A stretch of 64,000 nt of DNA from an uncultured Bacteroides sp. (GTDB lineage: Bacteria > Bacteroidota > Bacteroidia > Bacteroidales > Bacteroidaceae). Both the position numbers and the translations under genes were made by a program. The stretch covers positions 1 to 64,000 of the forward strand of contig CANPJW010000008.1 in the NCBI GenBank assembly GCA_947574505.1. The letters run 5' to 3'. A model generated the notes under the pieces. It saw only the letters and a program-made list of their open reading frames with translations, did no database searches and was not told the origin of the DNA. Shown here piece after piece: positions 17,655 to 25,813 of this stretch (its first letter is position 1; each line of letters begins with the position of its first letter).

Positions 17655-18359
17655 ATGGCAACTAAAAGAGTACTTCCGGATAAAGATTTTGACCGTATTA
17701 TAGTGCGTACACACAAGCTGGCGCGTAATGTTACTATGCGGGTAAAGCCCGACGGACTGCATGTTACTGTTCCTCCTTATAGTTTAAGCAGCAAAGTGCT
17801 GGAGGTGGTGGAGCAATACAGGCAACGTCTGTTGGAGGACTGGAGGAAAGTGAGCAAGAAACCGATTGATCTAAATTTTCGTATTCACACTCCCTGTTTC
17901 CGTTTATGGCTGGAGCAAGGTAACTTTACTTGCTTTTCCGTACGTTTTACCGAGGAGGGAGTCAAGATTATCTGTCCGAGGAATGTGGATTTTTCTTTAC
18001 CTGAAGTACAAAGGCTGGTACGTAATGCCATCATCCGTGCCATGAAGAAAAATGCACAAGAGTATCTGCCATCTCTTTTATCTGCCTTGTCCGAACAGTA
18101 TCATTTGCCATTTAAACGTGTGAAGATTACCGGCAGCAAGGGAAGATGGGGAAGTTGTTCGGGGACAGGCAGTATCAATCTTTCCTGTTATTTGATGTTG
18201 TTGCCTCCCCATTTGATGGACTATGTACTGTTACACGAATTGTCTCATACCAAGGAAATGAATCACGGTCCTCGTTTTTGGGAATTGCTGGATAGTATGA
18301 CAGGAGGGAGAGCTCGTGCCTTGCGTGCGGAGTTACGCAGATTTAATACTGATTTTTAG
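17655..18359 (+). CDS. YgjP-like zinc metallopeptidase (M48-related)
   Basis: A 234-residue protein of the YgjP/DUF45 (WLM-like) family. The N-terminal part has the typical RNVTMRVKPDGLHVTVPP strand pair (about 24-41). The zinc site is HELSHTKEMNH at about residues 193-203, a HExxH-like site (HELSH) with a third histidine downstream (NHGPRFW). The SKGRWGSCS motif precedes it, as usual. No signal peptide, so cytosolic. The substrate is unknown. The esterase gene follows after 20 bp and may be cotranscribed. Confidence 0.85.
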   Translation: MATKRVLPDKDFDRIIVRTHKLARNVTMRVKPDGLHVTVPPYSLSSKVLEVVEQYRQRLLEDWRKVSKKPIDLNFRIHTPCFRLWLEQGNFTCFSVRFTEEGVKIICPRNVDFSLPEVQRLVRNAIIRAMKKNAQEYLPSLLSALSEQYHLPFKRVKITGSKGRWGSCSGTGSINLSCYLMLLPPHLMDYVLLHELSHTKEMNHGPRFWELLDSMTGGRARALRAELRRFNTDF

Positions 18360-18379
18360 AACCATTAAATAGAATTACA

Positions 18380-19690
18380 ATGAAAAACAGATTTTTAAGC
18401 ATGCTTATTGGGGCTGTCTTGTTCGTTCTTTCAGCAGCGGCCGAAAATTATCCTTATCGGAGTGATGTGCTTTGGGTAACTGTACCCGATCATGCCGACT
18501 GGTTGTACAAGACAGGCGAGAAAGCGAAGATTGAGGTTCAGTTCTATAAATATGGTATTCCGCAAGATGGTGTGGAGGTTTTATATGAGCTGGGAGGCGA
18601 CATGATGCCTTCGGATACCAAGGGAACTGTAAAACTGAAGAATGGAAAAGCGGTTATTTCTATGGGGACAATGAAAGAGCCCGGTTTTCGTGATTGTCGT
18701 CTGACGGCTAAACTAGGAGGTAAAACTTATTCCCACCATATCAAAGTCGGCTTCTCTCCTGAGAAGCTTCAACCCTATACCCAGTTGCCTTCTGATTTTA
18801 ATGAATTCTGGAATAAGACTAAGGCGGAAGCAGCCCAGTTCCCTCTGACTTATACTAAAGAGTACGTAGAGAAATATTCTACGGACAAAATAGACTGTTA
18901 CTTGATCAGACTTCAGCTGAATAAGCAGAACCAGTGTATTTATGGTTATCTGTTCTATCCTAAGGCGGAAGGAAAGTATCCGGTAGTGCTTTGTCCTCCG
19001 GGGGCCGGTATCAAGACGATCAAAGGGCCTATGAGGCATAAATATTATGCGGAAGAAGGCTGTATCCGCTTTGAGATAGAAATCCACGGCTTGAATCCGG
19101 AGCTGGATGAGGACACTTTCGGCGAAATAAGCCGCGCTTTCAGTAGTCGGGAAAACGGTTATTTGGTAAACGGCTTGGATAGCCGTGAAAATTATTATAT
19201 GAAACGGGTTTATCTGGCTTGCGTCCGCAGCATTGATTTGCTGACTTCATTACCTGAATGGGATGGTAAAAATGTTATTGTGCAAGGGGGGAGCCAAGGG
19301 GGAGCTTTGGCTTTGATTACGGCAGGACTTGACAAGCGTGTTACGGCATGTGTGGCAAACCATCCCGCTTTAAGTGATATGGCAGGTTACAAAGCCGGCC
19401 GTGCCGGGGGATATCCTCATCTTTTTAAGAATACGGTAGATATGGATACACCTGCCAAGATGAAGACCCTTGCATATTATGATGTGGTGAATTTTGCCAA
19501 ACAGATTACTGTTCCTGTTTATATGACATGGGGATTTAATGACAATACTTGTCCTCCTACTACCAGTTACATTGTCTATAATGTACTGAACTGTCCGAAA
19601 GAGGCGTTGATTACTCCAGTCAACGAGCACTGGACTTCTGAAGACACAGAATACGGGCATTTGCTTTGGATAAAGAAACACTTGAAATAA
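18380..19690 (+). CDS. Acetylxylan-esterase-like alpha/beta hydrolase (AXE1/CE7)
   Basis: A 436-residue secreted hydrolase. A signal peptide (residues 1-20, cut near SAAAENY) is followed by an Ig-like beta domain (about 25-120) and an alpha/beta hydrolase fold. The nucleophile elbow is GGSQGG near residue 305, the acid is probably the Asp in TWGFNDNTCPP, and the base is a His near NEHW or YGHLLW. AXE1-type enzymes remove acetyl groups from xylan oligomers or antibiotics such as cephalosporin C. The natural substrate here is not fixed by context, since no xylanase genes are nearby. Confidence 0.85.
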   Translation: MKNRFLSMLIGAVLFVLSAAAENYPYRSDVLWVTVPDHADWLYKTGEKAKIEVQFYKYGIPQDGVEVLYELGGDMMPSDTKGTVKLKNGKAVISMGTMKEPGFRDCRLTAKLGGKTYSHHIKVGFSPEKLQPYTQLPSDFNEFWNKTKAEAAQFPLTYTKEYVEKYSTDKIDCYLIRLQLNKQNQCIYGYLFYPKAEGKYPVVLCPPGAGIKTIKGPMRHKYYAEEGCIRFEIEIHGLNPELDEDTFGEISRAFSSRENGYLVNGLDSRENYYMKRVYLACVRSIDLLTSLPEWDGKNVIVQGGSQGGALALITAGLDKRVTACVANHPALSDMAGYKAGRAGGYPHLFKNTVDMDTPAKMKTLAYYDVVNFAKQITVPVYMTWGFNDNTCPPTTSYIVYNVLNCPKEALITPVNEHWTSEDTEYGHLLWIKKHLK

Positions 19691-19726
19691 ATCGATGGAA
19701 ATAGATGTTTTTAAGATTATAATTGC

Positions 19727-19734
19727 TATATTTG
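19727..19734 (+). promoter_or_regulatory. Promoter -7 box of the 216-aa protein gene
   Basis: TATATTTG fits TAnnTTTG, 60 bp before the ATG at 19795. Confidence 0.5.
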
Positions 19735-19794
19735 TTTAGCATAGTGTAGCAACTATCTGTATTTTGATGTTGAACCCTTAAATCGCAAACAGAT

Positions 19795-20445
19795 ATGACT
19801 GACCTCACCATTCTAATCGCTGTTATTGCATTGGCATTGTGGCCGCTTGCATTTTTAGTTCTTCGCATCCGTCATGAGCGTAAAAAACGTAGAGACCGTT
19901 TGGACCGTATGACAAAGGAAGACTTGGAGGATATCGGTACGGAAGAGCTGGTTATAGCTGTGCTCAAAAAGATAGGCTGTCAGCCGGAAACCAATGAGGA
20001 AGGACATATTGTCTTTAAATATCAAGGTGATGATTTTTATATTGCGGTGGAGGATGAGGCCCGGTTCATCATGATATGGAATCCGTGGTGGGCGTCTATC
20101 AGTATGGATAATCCGGCTTTACCTTACTTAAAAGAGATTGTCAATCTGGTCAATGTGGATTCGTTGGTGACCACTGTCTTTACGGCGGATGAGGATGAGA
20201 AAAACGTGGGGCTTCATTCCAAATGTCATACGGTCTTTACTCCCAAAGAAGGCCAATTGGACGAATATCTGAAAGCTATGCTCGATCATTTCTTTGTTAC
20301 TCACGATGCTATCAAGCAAAATTTGCAGCAACTGGGTAGTGCCGCTTCGGAAAGTGTTAATAAGGAACGGACAAAGGTGAAAGGATTTGCTGCTTATAAA
20401 GAGAACAGTACGCCACTGTCTTCTGTCGAAGAAGAGAAAAAATAA
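19795..20445 (+). CDS. Membrane-anchored hypothetical protein, 216 aa
   Basis: Residues about 4-24 form one membrane helix (TILIAVIALALWPLAFLVL) followed by a basic stretch (RIRHERKKRRDR), so the bulk is cytosolic. The soluble part (about 40-190) alternates helices and strands, with acidic patches and ELVIAVLKKIGCQPE. The layout resembles YbjN-like folds, but I do not recognise the family. The C-terminus is charged and low in complexity. It has its own promoter and terminator, hence is monocistronic. Confidence 0.75.
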   Translation: MTDLTILIAVIALALWPLAFLVLRIRHERKKRRDRLDRMTKEDLEDIGTEELVIAVLKKIGCQPETNEEGHIVFKYQGDDFYIAVEDEARFIMIWNPWWASISMDNPALPYLKEIVNLVNVDSLVTTVFTADEDEKNVGLHSKCHTVFTPKEGQLDEYLKAMLDHFFVTHDAIKQNLQQLGSAASESVNKERTKVKGFAAYKENSTPLSSVEEEKK

Positions 20446-20475
20446 GGAATGTTTTCATTCGTTCCGGCTTTTATG

Positions 20476-20511
20476 AAAGTTGCTTTGATGTATGGTTCAA
20501 AGCAACTTTAT
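20476..20511 (+). terminator. Terminator of the 216-aa protein gene
   Basis: AAAGTTGCTTTG (20476-20487) pairs with CAAAGCAACTTT across a 10-nt loop, 31 bp past the stop codon, followed by a T-containing stretch. Confidence 0.7.
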
Positions 20512-20562
20512 TTGTGTTTATACTTATGCTAAATCCTTTTTCTCTTAGGTATTTTTTTTCTT

Positions 20563-20988
20563 ATCTTTAAGTTCTTTCTTCTTGAAATCCTGAAGTTCAA
20601 CAAGAAGGAAGATAAGGTGGAGGGCATGTTTGACAAATGCCTGTTCGTTCTGCGTAATCTATCTTCCCTTCTTGAGCGTCTGTGTGCGTTGCGGAGCCGT
20701 GTATTCGATCGTTTTTTCGAGGCTGCCGAGATTGCGAAATTCACCTCTAGGGAGTTTGGTGAACATTGGGAAAATTTGAAGAGCTTCCGTGATTGGTATA
20801 GCGTAATGTCTACCCAATTGAAGAAAGGACGTGAGGAGGACCTTAAAGAGGGACTCGAAACAGGTCTTTAGGAAGGATTTGAAACAGGTCGTAAGGAAGA
20901 ATGCTAAAAATGAAACAGGTCGGTATTGCATCTGATGTAAATTGCCCAAGTTACCGGTTTATCGGCTCAGGAAATAATGTTTCTTTAA
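20563..20988 (+). pseudogene. Rpn family recombination-promoting nuclease, decayed C-terminal part
   Basis: The plus-strand frame from about 20563 reads FFLLEILKFNKKEDKVEGMFD, then VFDRFFEAAEIAKFT and a KKGREEDLKEG linker. This is the middle and linker region of Rpn-type PD-(D/E)XK nucleases. A TAG interrupts at 20868-20870. After two frame changes the tail IASDV plus IAQVTGLSAQEIMFL ends at 20988. The N-terminal catalytic domain is absent. It is a dead insertion of a mobile-like gene family next to the invertible segment; a shorter tail of the same family is at 1747-1863. Confidence 0.7.
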
Positions 20989-21216
20989 GTTTTTTTCTGG
21001 AGAAATTGACTTCGTAAAGTGATTAAGTTGGCTTGATGCTTGAAACTTGTTGACCGATTTCCGTTCAAAGAGTTTGTTCAAATTATTTCGGTGAATCTTT
21101 TTTAAGGAGAGAATCTCTTTTTTGTGATAGTAATCAATTGATTAACAATTGATTGTTTCCTTCTTTTATATATACTTATTTGTATATCTCTTACCAAGAG
21201 ATATACATTTTCTGTG

Positions 21217-21224
21217 CAAAAATA
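21217..21224 (-). promoter_or_regulatory. Promoter -7 box inside the invertible segment, facing left
   Basis: TATTTTTG on the minus strand is an exact TAnnTTTG. In this orientation it points away from the regulator and surface-protein genes, toward dead Rpn DNA, so the locus appears to be OFF. A clear -33 element was not identified. Confidence 0.55.
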
Positions 21225-21313
21225 AGCAAAGTTTTGAGAACTAATACATTTTTGGCAAAAAAAATAGGAATTTATATAAAAAATAAGCTTCCAAGTCCAT
21301 TTTTATACTCCTT

Positions 21314-21334
21314 TATCCTATTTGAAATAGGATA
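21314..21334. promoter_or_regulatory. Perfect 10-bp palindrome inside the invertible segment
   Basis: TATCCTATTT (21314-21323) and AAATAGGATA (21325-21334) are perfect inverted arms around one base. With no loop it is more like an operator for a dimeric protein than a terminator. It could bind the adjacent AraC-type protein; that is a guess. Confidence 0.4.
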
Positions 21335-21449
21335 TAATATGTTGATATATTGTTCATTAGTTACTTTCTATAGATCTCTTGGTAAGAGATCTATAGAAAA
21401 TGTCGTTTTTAAGTTCCTTTATTATATGATAAAGTATGTCTTTGAAGCG

Positions 21450-21980
21450 ATGAGAATGAATGAAATTAACATAGAGCAGATGGAATATCTATTTCTAAGA
21501 CGTAAACGAAGTAGTGCCGTTTCCGAGCGGCAGAAGAACTTGCTTTTCAAGGCCGCCCAGCGGCATTGGGAGGAGGAGTTTGTCGGCAAGGAAGCGAATA
21601 TTCGTAAAGTGGACTGTCGTATATATAAAGCTATATTGTACCAGCTTGAGATACGTCAGATATTCCTTGACACTTCGCTTTCGCTGAAAAAACTGAGCGA
21701 TTTGCTTGAAACAAACCAGACCTACCTGAGTAATGTAGTAAACAAATACTTTGGCTGTAACTTGAAGGAGCTTGTGAACGGCTATCGTGTGGAATATGCC
21801 AAGGAGCTTCTTAGTTTCGGTCGTTGTGCATTGAATGACTTGCCTCGTAGTTGCGGTTTCGCTTCTAAAAGCGCTTTCTATTCAGCTTTCAGTAAGGTTG
21901 CGGGTGTGTCACCTTTGTCTTATCAGTCACGGGAAAGGAGGAAACGGGAACTACAGGTAATAAACGAACTAAGATATTAA
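21450..21980 (+). CDS. AraC-type HTH regulator, 176 aa
   Basis: The frame is open from 21153, but the upstream part runs through the invertible sites, so the ATG at 21450 is the sensible start. Residues about 75-165 form a double helix-turn-helix of AraC type: LSLKKLSDLLETNQTYLSNVV, then RVEYAKELL and SCGFASKSAFYSAFSKVAGVSP. The N-terminal 70 residues are basic and helical, with no recognisable ligand domain. It lies between the switch and a surface lipoprotein 65 bp downstream. It may regulate that gene or related loci elsewhere; both would be expressed only when the promoter is ON. Confidence 0.85.
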   Translation: MRMNEINIEQMEYLFLRRKRSSAVSERQKNLLFKAAQRHWEEEFVGKEANIRKVDCRIYKAILYQLEIRQIFLDTSLSLKKLSDLLETNQTYLSNVVNKYFGCNLKELVNGYRVEYAKELLSFGRCALNDLPRSCGFASKSAFYSAFSKVAGVSPLSYQSRERRKRELQVINELRY

Positions 21981-22045
21981 TAATGAGATTAATATGTATA
22001 ATCAATTTTAGTTTTTTAAATTTATAAATTTAAAGTTTTTCTATT

Positions 22046-24463
22046 ATGAACAAAAAGTTTTTAAGTGCAATCCTGTTCGGAGCCTTGATGGTTTCGTCAA
22101 CGGGAACATTTGTGTCTTGTAAAGACTATGATGATGACATTGACAACATCAACAAAGAGTTGTCGACTCTTAAAGGAGATCTGAGTGCTTTACAGGCAAA
22201 AGTAAATGAAGGCAAATGGATTACAAGTTTGGCTCCAACTACTGGTGGTTTTACCGTAACTTTTTCGGATAACACTTCTTATACCATTACGAATGGTAAA
22301 GATGGTGCTGCTGGTGCTGATGCTGTGAAATGGGAGATTGGTACTGACGGTTTCTGGTATAAGAATGATGTAAAGACCGAGTATCAGGCTGTTGGTCAAG
22401 CTGGCGAAGCTGGTGTTGCTGGTGTATCTCCTTATATCGGTGAAAACGGTAACTGGTTTGCTTATAACACCGAGACAAAAGAAGTGGAAGATACAGGTAT
22501 CTCTGCTGCCGGAACCAGTACCTACGTGGTGAAGAATGGTGATAACTATGAATTGCATGTGTATAACCAGACTACCGGGGAATATGAGTCAATCGTTCTT
22601 CCTGCTACTGCCGCTGCAGCTGCTTTGAACGTGGTGTTTATGCCGACATATAGTGATATGCAGACTAAAGTAGTTGCTATCAATATTCCTGTTGGTGACG
22701 AGCTTAACGATAAGAACCATTTGTGGGATAATAATGTTTCATTGACTAACGATATTGTTTTCAACTATCGTGTTTCTCCTGCAAGCATTGATTTGGCAAA
22801 AGCAAATATTGGTTTCTTGGTAAATGAAGTACAGTCAAGAGCTGCAGGTTCTATCTTAGATGTTGCTGACAAATCGTTTGCTGATGGTGTTTTGACTGTA
22901 AAAGCTAAGGCTGGTGAAGCATTCTCTTTGAAGAATAAGAAATATGCCGTGGCTTTGCAGGTTCAGAATGATGCGCAAACTGCACTCTCTACTTATCATT
23001 TGCTTACATCTCAAACAATCGATCGTAGAAACTTGACAGTATTCGAAGCTCGTAAGGATGATAATGGAGATGAATCCTATATGAATTGGAGTACCATTAT
23101 TCCGATGAACCTTTTATATACAGGTGAACTGAATGTTGCTGATACTTTAAGTGTTGGCGACTACACTTCTTATAATTCATACAAAGATTTGAGAAAATAC
23201 GGTTTTGCTCCTTACTACGAAGTAGCTAAGAAAGCTGGTGAAGACAAAGGCAATTATTTCACTGTAGAAAATGGTGTTATCAAAACGAATGGACAAATTT
23301 CTTCTGTAGGTCATAATTGTACTTTCATTGTATCTGTATATGATAAGAAAGACGGATATAAATTGGCTGAAAAAGAATTGACTGTATCGTCAGTTGAGAA
23401 GATTGCTACTACTAAGACTTATACTAAATCTGAAACTCATGAATTAACTCTTGAATCAAAAGATTATAGATTCAAGTTTGATATGAATGATGTATATAAT
23501 ACATTGGGCATGTCTTCTCAAACTTTCTGGAATGCAGGATATTCTTCTAAATATTATATTTGGGATGCAGATAGAAGTGAATATGTACCAACAAGCAAGG
23601 GTGTTATTTCTGCTGGCTCAGCATATGAAAACAATGAAAACTTCTTGTATGTAGATGTTAAGAATATCTTGACTAAGGAGCAGCTTGGCAAGTACAAAGT
23701 AGTATTTAAAATTGGTAATACAGGTGCAGAAGTTGTTTATGAGGTTAAGGTAGTATATCCTGAAGTAACTTTGGTTAAAGACAATGATTACTGGAAAGAC
23801 GGTTATATGATTAATGCCGGTAAACTTGTAGGTTCTAATTATGTCATGTCTGGTGACTTACGTCGCGGATATAAGAATAAAGACCTTGATTTGGTATTTG
23901 AAACAGTAGCTGGTGAAACTCGTACAGATTTTGATTTGACTAACAATATCCTGACCTATACAGGATCTTGCAATGATAAAGAAGGTAACCGTATCAACAT
24001 TTCTAAGATCGATCCGGTTGATGTAATGGTATTTGTTCTGATTAATGGCCAGAAGATTGACAATGGTACTAAGATCCAGGTTAAGTTTGCTGACCCGTTG
24101 AAGAATATCACTTTGAAGAAAGATGCCAAGTTTGAAACTACAGACAAGAAGAATCCTGCCGATAAATTGCAGTTGAATTCTGCAATCAACTTGGTAAGCA
24201 TTGCTGGTGAAAAAGTAATTGAAAACGGTACGATGGATGCTACTATTGCCGGTTACTATAATGCTCAGGCAGCTAAGTTCGAAGTATCGGAAGAGGATGC
24301 TGCTAAGGGAGCTAGTGTAAATGCTACAACGGGTGAATTTACATGGCAGAATGATGGTGTAGCTTTGACAGCCAACAAGACTATCAATGTGAAAGTTACG
24401 GTTACATACACTTGGGGTGTTGCGGTTGGTACAATTCCTGTAACTGTAAAATCTAACCTCTAA
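22046..24463 (+). CDS. Large surface lipoprotein, PL29-N/DUF4988 type (S-layer-like)
   Basis: An 805-residue lipoprotein. The signal peptide ends in lipobox VSCKDYDDD (Cys26), with an acidic surface-export-like start. A coiled coil follows (NINKELSTLKGDLSALQAKV, about 33-52), then beta-rich repeats with a short collagen-like stretch (NGKDGAAGADAV) and related WEIG/GFWYKN and GENGNWFAYN units. The remainder is beta-sandwich sequence without a catalytic motif. N-termini of this kind are annotated PL29-N or DUF4988. I recall a phase-variable S-layer of B. thetaiotaomicron (BT1927 family) behind an invertible promoter, and this gene fits that pattern. A lyase function is not supported. Confidence 0.8.
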   Translation: MNKKFLSAILFGALMVSSTGTFVSCKDYDDDIDNINKELSTLKGDLSALQAKVNEGKWITSLAPTTGGFTVTFSDNTSYTITNGKDGAAGADAVKWEIGTDGFWYKNDVKTEYQAVGQAGEAGVAGVSPYIGENGNWFAYNTETKEVEDTGISAAGTSTYVVKNGDNYELHVYNQTTGEYESIVLPATAAAAALNVVFMPTYSDMQTKVVAINIPVGDELNDKNHLWDNNVSLTNDIVFNYRVSPASIDLAKANIGFLVNEVQSRAAGSILDVADKSFADGVLTVKAKAGEAFSLKNKKYAVALQVQNDAQTALSTYHLLTSQTIDRRNLTVFEARKDDNGDESYMNWSTIIPMNLLYTGELNVADTLSVGDYTSYNSYKDLRKYGFAPYYEVAKKAGEDKGNYFTVENGVIKTNGQISSVGHNCTFIVSVYDKKDGYKLAEKELTVSSVEKIATTKTYTKSETHELTLESKDYRFKFDMNDVYNTLGMSSQTFWNAGYSSKYYIWDADRSEYVPTSKGVISAGSAYENNENFLYVDVKNILTKEQLGKYKVVFKIGNTGAEVVYEVKVVYPEVTLVKDNDYWKDGYMINAGKLVGSNYVMSGDLRRGYKNKDLDLVFETVAGETRTDFDLTNNILTYTGSCNDKEGNRINISKIDPVDVMVFVLINGQKIDNGTKIQVKFADPLKNITLKKDAKFETTDKKNPADKLQLNSAINLVSIAGEKVIENGTMDATIAGYYNAQAAKFEVSEEDAAKGASVNATTGEFTWQNDGVALTANKTINVKVTVTYTWGVAVGTIPVTVKSNL

Positions 24464-24511
24464 TCTGAATTTAGATGATTAAAAAATAATCATACTATAA
24501 AGTAAAAGTCC

Positions 24512-24620
24512 GCTTCTCCTTCGTGAGAAGCAACTTCTACCCAAAGTAGAAATTATAAATTCTTTCAAGCGGGGAAAGCATACGTATCCGGCAACGGGCG
24601 TTTCTTTCCCCGCTTTTTTT
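24512..24620 (+). terminator. Tandem hairpins and terminator after the surface lipoprotein
   Basis: Three hairpins follow the stop codon: GCTTCTC/GAGAAGC (24512-24531), TTCTAC/GTAGAA (24535-24550), and a strong 12-bp stem AAGCGGGGAAAG (24567-24578) with CTTTCCCCGCTT (24604-24615) followed by a T-run. The last is a classical terminator and insulates the next cassette. Confidence 0.8.
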
Positions 24621-24705
24621 AAAGGAAATGACTCTGAAGAATAGTTTGTTTCTTTCCCGCTTAGAGTCTGTTCATTGAATTTGTAATCAATAAATTGTAT
24701 ATACC

Positions 24706-24867
24706 ATGAATAAAATAGAAGAGATAAAGAAAAAAATCAGGGATTTGAAGTTAAAGCAGAAGATGACAACTGGGCGTTTGGAATGGAACGATATACAGAG
24801 AGAAATAGACATTTTGAATAATGAGTTAAAGCAACTAGAAACAGACAAACCACAATATGGAAAATAG
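24706..24867 (+). CDS. Small coiled-coil protein, 53 aa
   Basis: MNKIEEIKKKIRDLKLKQKM opens a 53-residue, almost wholly charged helical protein. Heptad-like spacing of I/L (I4, I7, I11, L14, L16 and again I30, I34, L37, L41, L44) predicts a coiled-coil hairpin. Its stop overlaps the start of the next gene by 11 bp, which supports real translation and coupling. It has no signal or membrane segment. It probably binds the coiled coil of the neighbouring two-TM protein; that is inference. I know no family for it. Confidence 0.65.
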   Translation: MNKIEEIKKKIRDLKLKQKMTTGRLEWNDIQREIDILNNELKQLETDKPQYGK

Positions 24868-25813
24868 ATTATACTTGTACAACTTAGGTATAAAGACATT
24901 TGGCGGCTTTGCAACACTGGGTGGGGTTATACAGGCTTTGCAACTATTTACGCAGCCTGATCTTGATATTAAATCAATTTTGCTTTCGTTTCCTGCGTGG
25001 GTAGTATATGTATTTGTATGCCTGACTATTATTTTTGCTATGTTGAGGGAACGGTACAAATCGATGAGTCAAAGGGTGGAAGTATTGAATGTTAAATTGA
25101 ACGAGCAAGATGCAATGATTCGTTCATTGCAGGAAATGATGAAAATTGTGCCATTCAAAGGACGCTTTTTCTTGACCACAGAGTATTTATACAATGAATT
25201 GGGGGAATATATACAGAATAACATTGATATTGATTCAATAGAGATAAAGAATACAATAGAAAAAAGAGGTATGGGAAACAAGAGAGATTCCTTTGTCCGA
25301 TTAAATATAAGAGGTGTTGTTTCGCATAAAATCAGTACATTCCAACTGCTGGTGGCAGGTGATACCATTGTTAACTTTGAAGATATAAACATACAAGCGT
25401 TCGAGCGTGTTGGTGGGAAGCAGAAAAAATTATGTGCAAGAATTGCTGATAACGGACAGGATTCTTTGTTGAAGCAGGTTGTTGTTTCTTATGGCAAAGT
25501 AAAAAGTCCCGGTAGTATTGTTGATTTGATGATTGAATGGTGCTGGCCTAATATGTTGAATATTACAGATTGCGACTATACTACATTGCCTAATTTTTTG
25601 GCAGGTACGGTGAAACATCTGAAAATGTCTTTGGAATGTAAAGAAGATATAGGTTTTAAATCGGCAAGTATATATAAATATAAAGTCGGTATGGATAAGG
25701 CCCAGTTGATTTTGGACGTTGATATGTCCGAAATCACAGATACGATATCTTATGAAGAAGATAATCCGTTAATGAATTCTACTTATATATTGTATTACGA
25801 AGTTGCCAGATGA
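24857..25813 (+). CDS. Two-TM membrane protein of the radical SAM cassette, 318 aa
   Basis: Residues about 14-31 and 41-63 are membrane helices in a hairpin. A coiled coil follows (SMSQRVEVLNVKLNEQDAMIRSLQEMM, about 69-95) and then a soluble, beta-rich domain of about 200 residues with no motif I recognise. The 2TM plus coiled-coil N-terminus loosely recalls SLATT-type effectors, but the large C-terminal domain does not. It overlaps the 53-aa gene by 11 bp and the radical SAM gene by 4 bp, so all are translationally coupled. A possible role is membrane docking, export or immunity for the modified peptide; unknown. Confidence 0.7.
   Translation: MENRLYLYNLGIKTFGGFATLGGVIQALQLFTQPDLDIKSILLSFPAWVVYVFVCLTIIFAMLRERYKSMSQRVEVLNVKLNEQDAMIRSLQEMMKIVPFKGRFFLTTEYLYNELGEYIQNNIDIDSIEIKNTIEKRGMGNKRDSFVRLNIRGVVSHKISTFQLLVAGDTIVNFEDINIQAFERVGGKQKKLCARIADNGQDSLLKQVVVSYGKVKSPGSIVDLMIEWCWPNMLNITDCDYTTLPNFLAGTVKHLKMSLECKEDIGFKSASIYKYKVGMDKAQLILDVDMSEITDTISYEEDNPLMNSTYILYYEVAR

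Larger units (their letters stand above)
21186..21390. repeat. Candidate invertible DNA segment bounded by 17-bp inverted sites
   Basis: ATCTCTTACCAAGAGAT at 21186-21202 recurs as its exact reverse complement at 21374-21390. Each site is itself a 7-bp palindrome around an asymmetric ACC/GGT centre, so the two are in opposite orientation, as needed for site-specific inversion. The 171 bp between them is AT-rich, holds no gene, and carries a consensus -7 box on the minus strand at 21217-21224. Flipping would place that box at about 21352-21359 facing the regulator gene. No recombinase gene lies in the window; a trans-acting Mpi-like or tyrosine invertase would be needed. Confidence 0.75.

Noticed and set aside
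17549..17716. N-terminal extension of the DUF2807 lipoprotein
   Set aside because: It would bury the signal peptide and overlap the divergent promoter.
21153..21449. Extended N-terminus of the AraC-type regulator
   Set aside because: This part spans both recombination sites and the promoter; the natural start is the ATG at 21450. An in-frame reading is accidental.
22046..24463. Polysaccharide lyase function of the large surface protein
   Set aside because: Only the N-terminal domain label suggests it; no catalytic motif is seen and the context fits a surface-layer protein.
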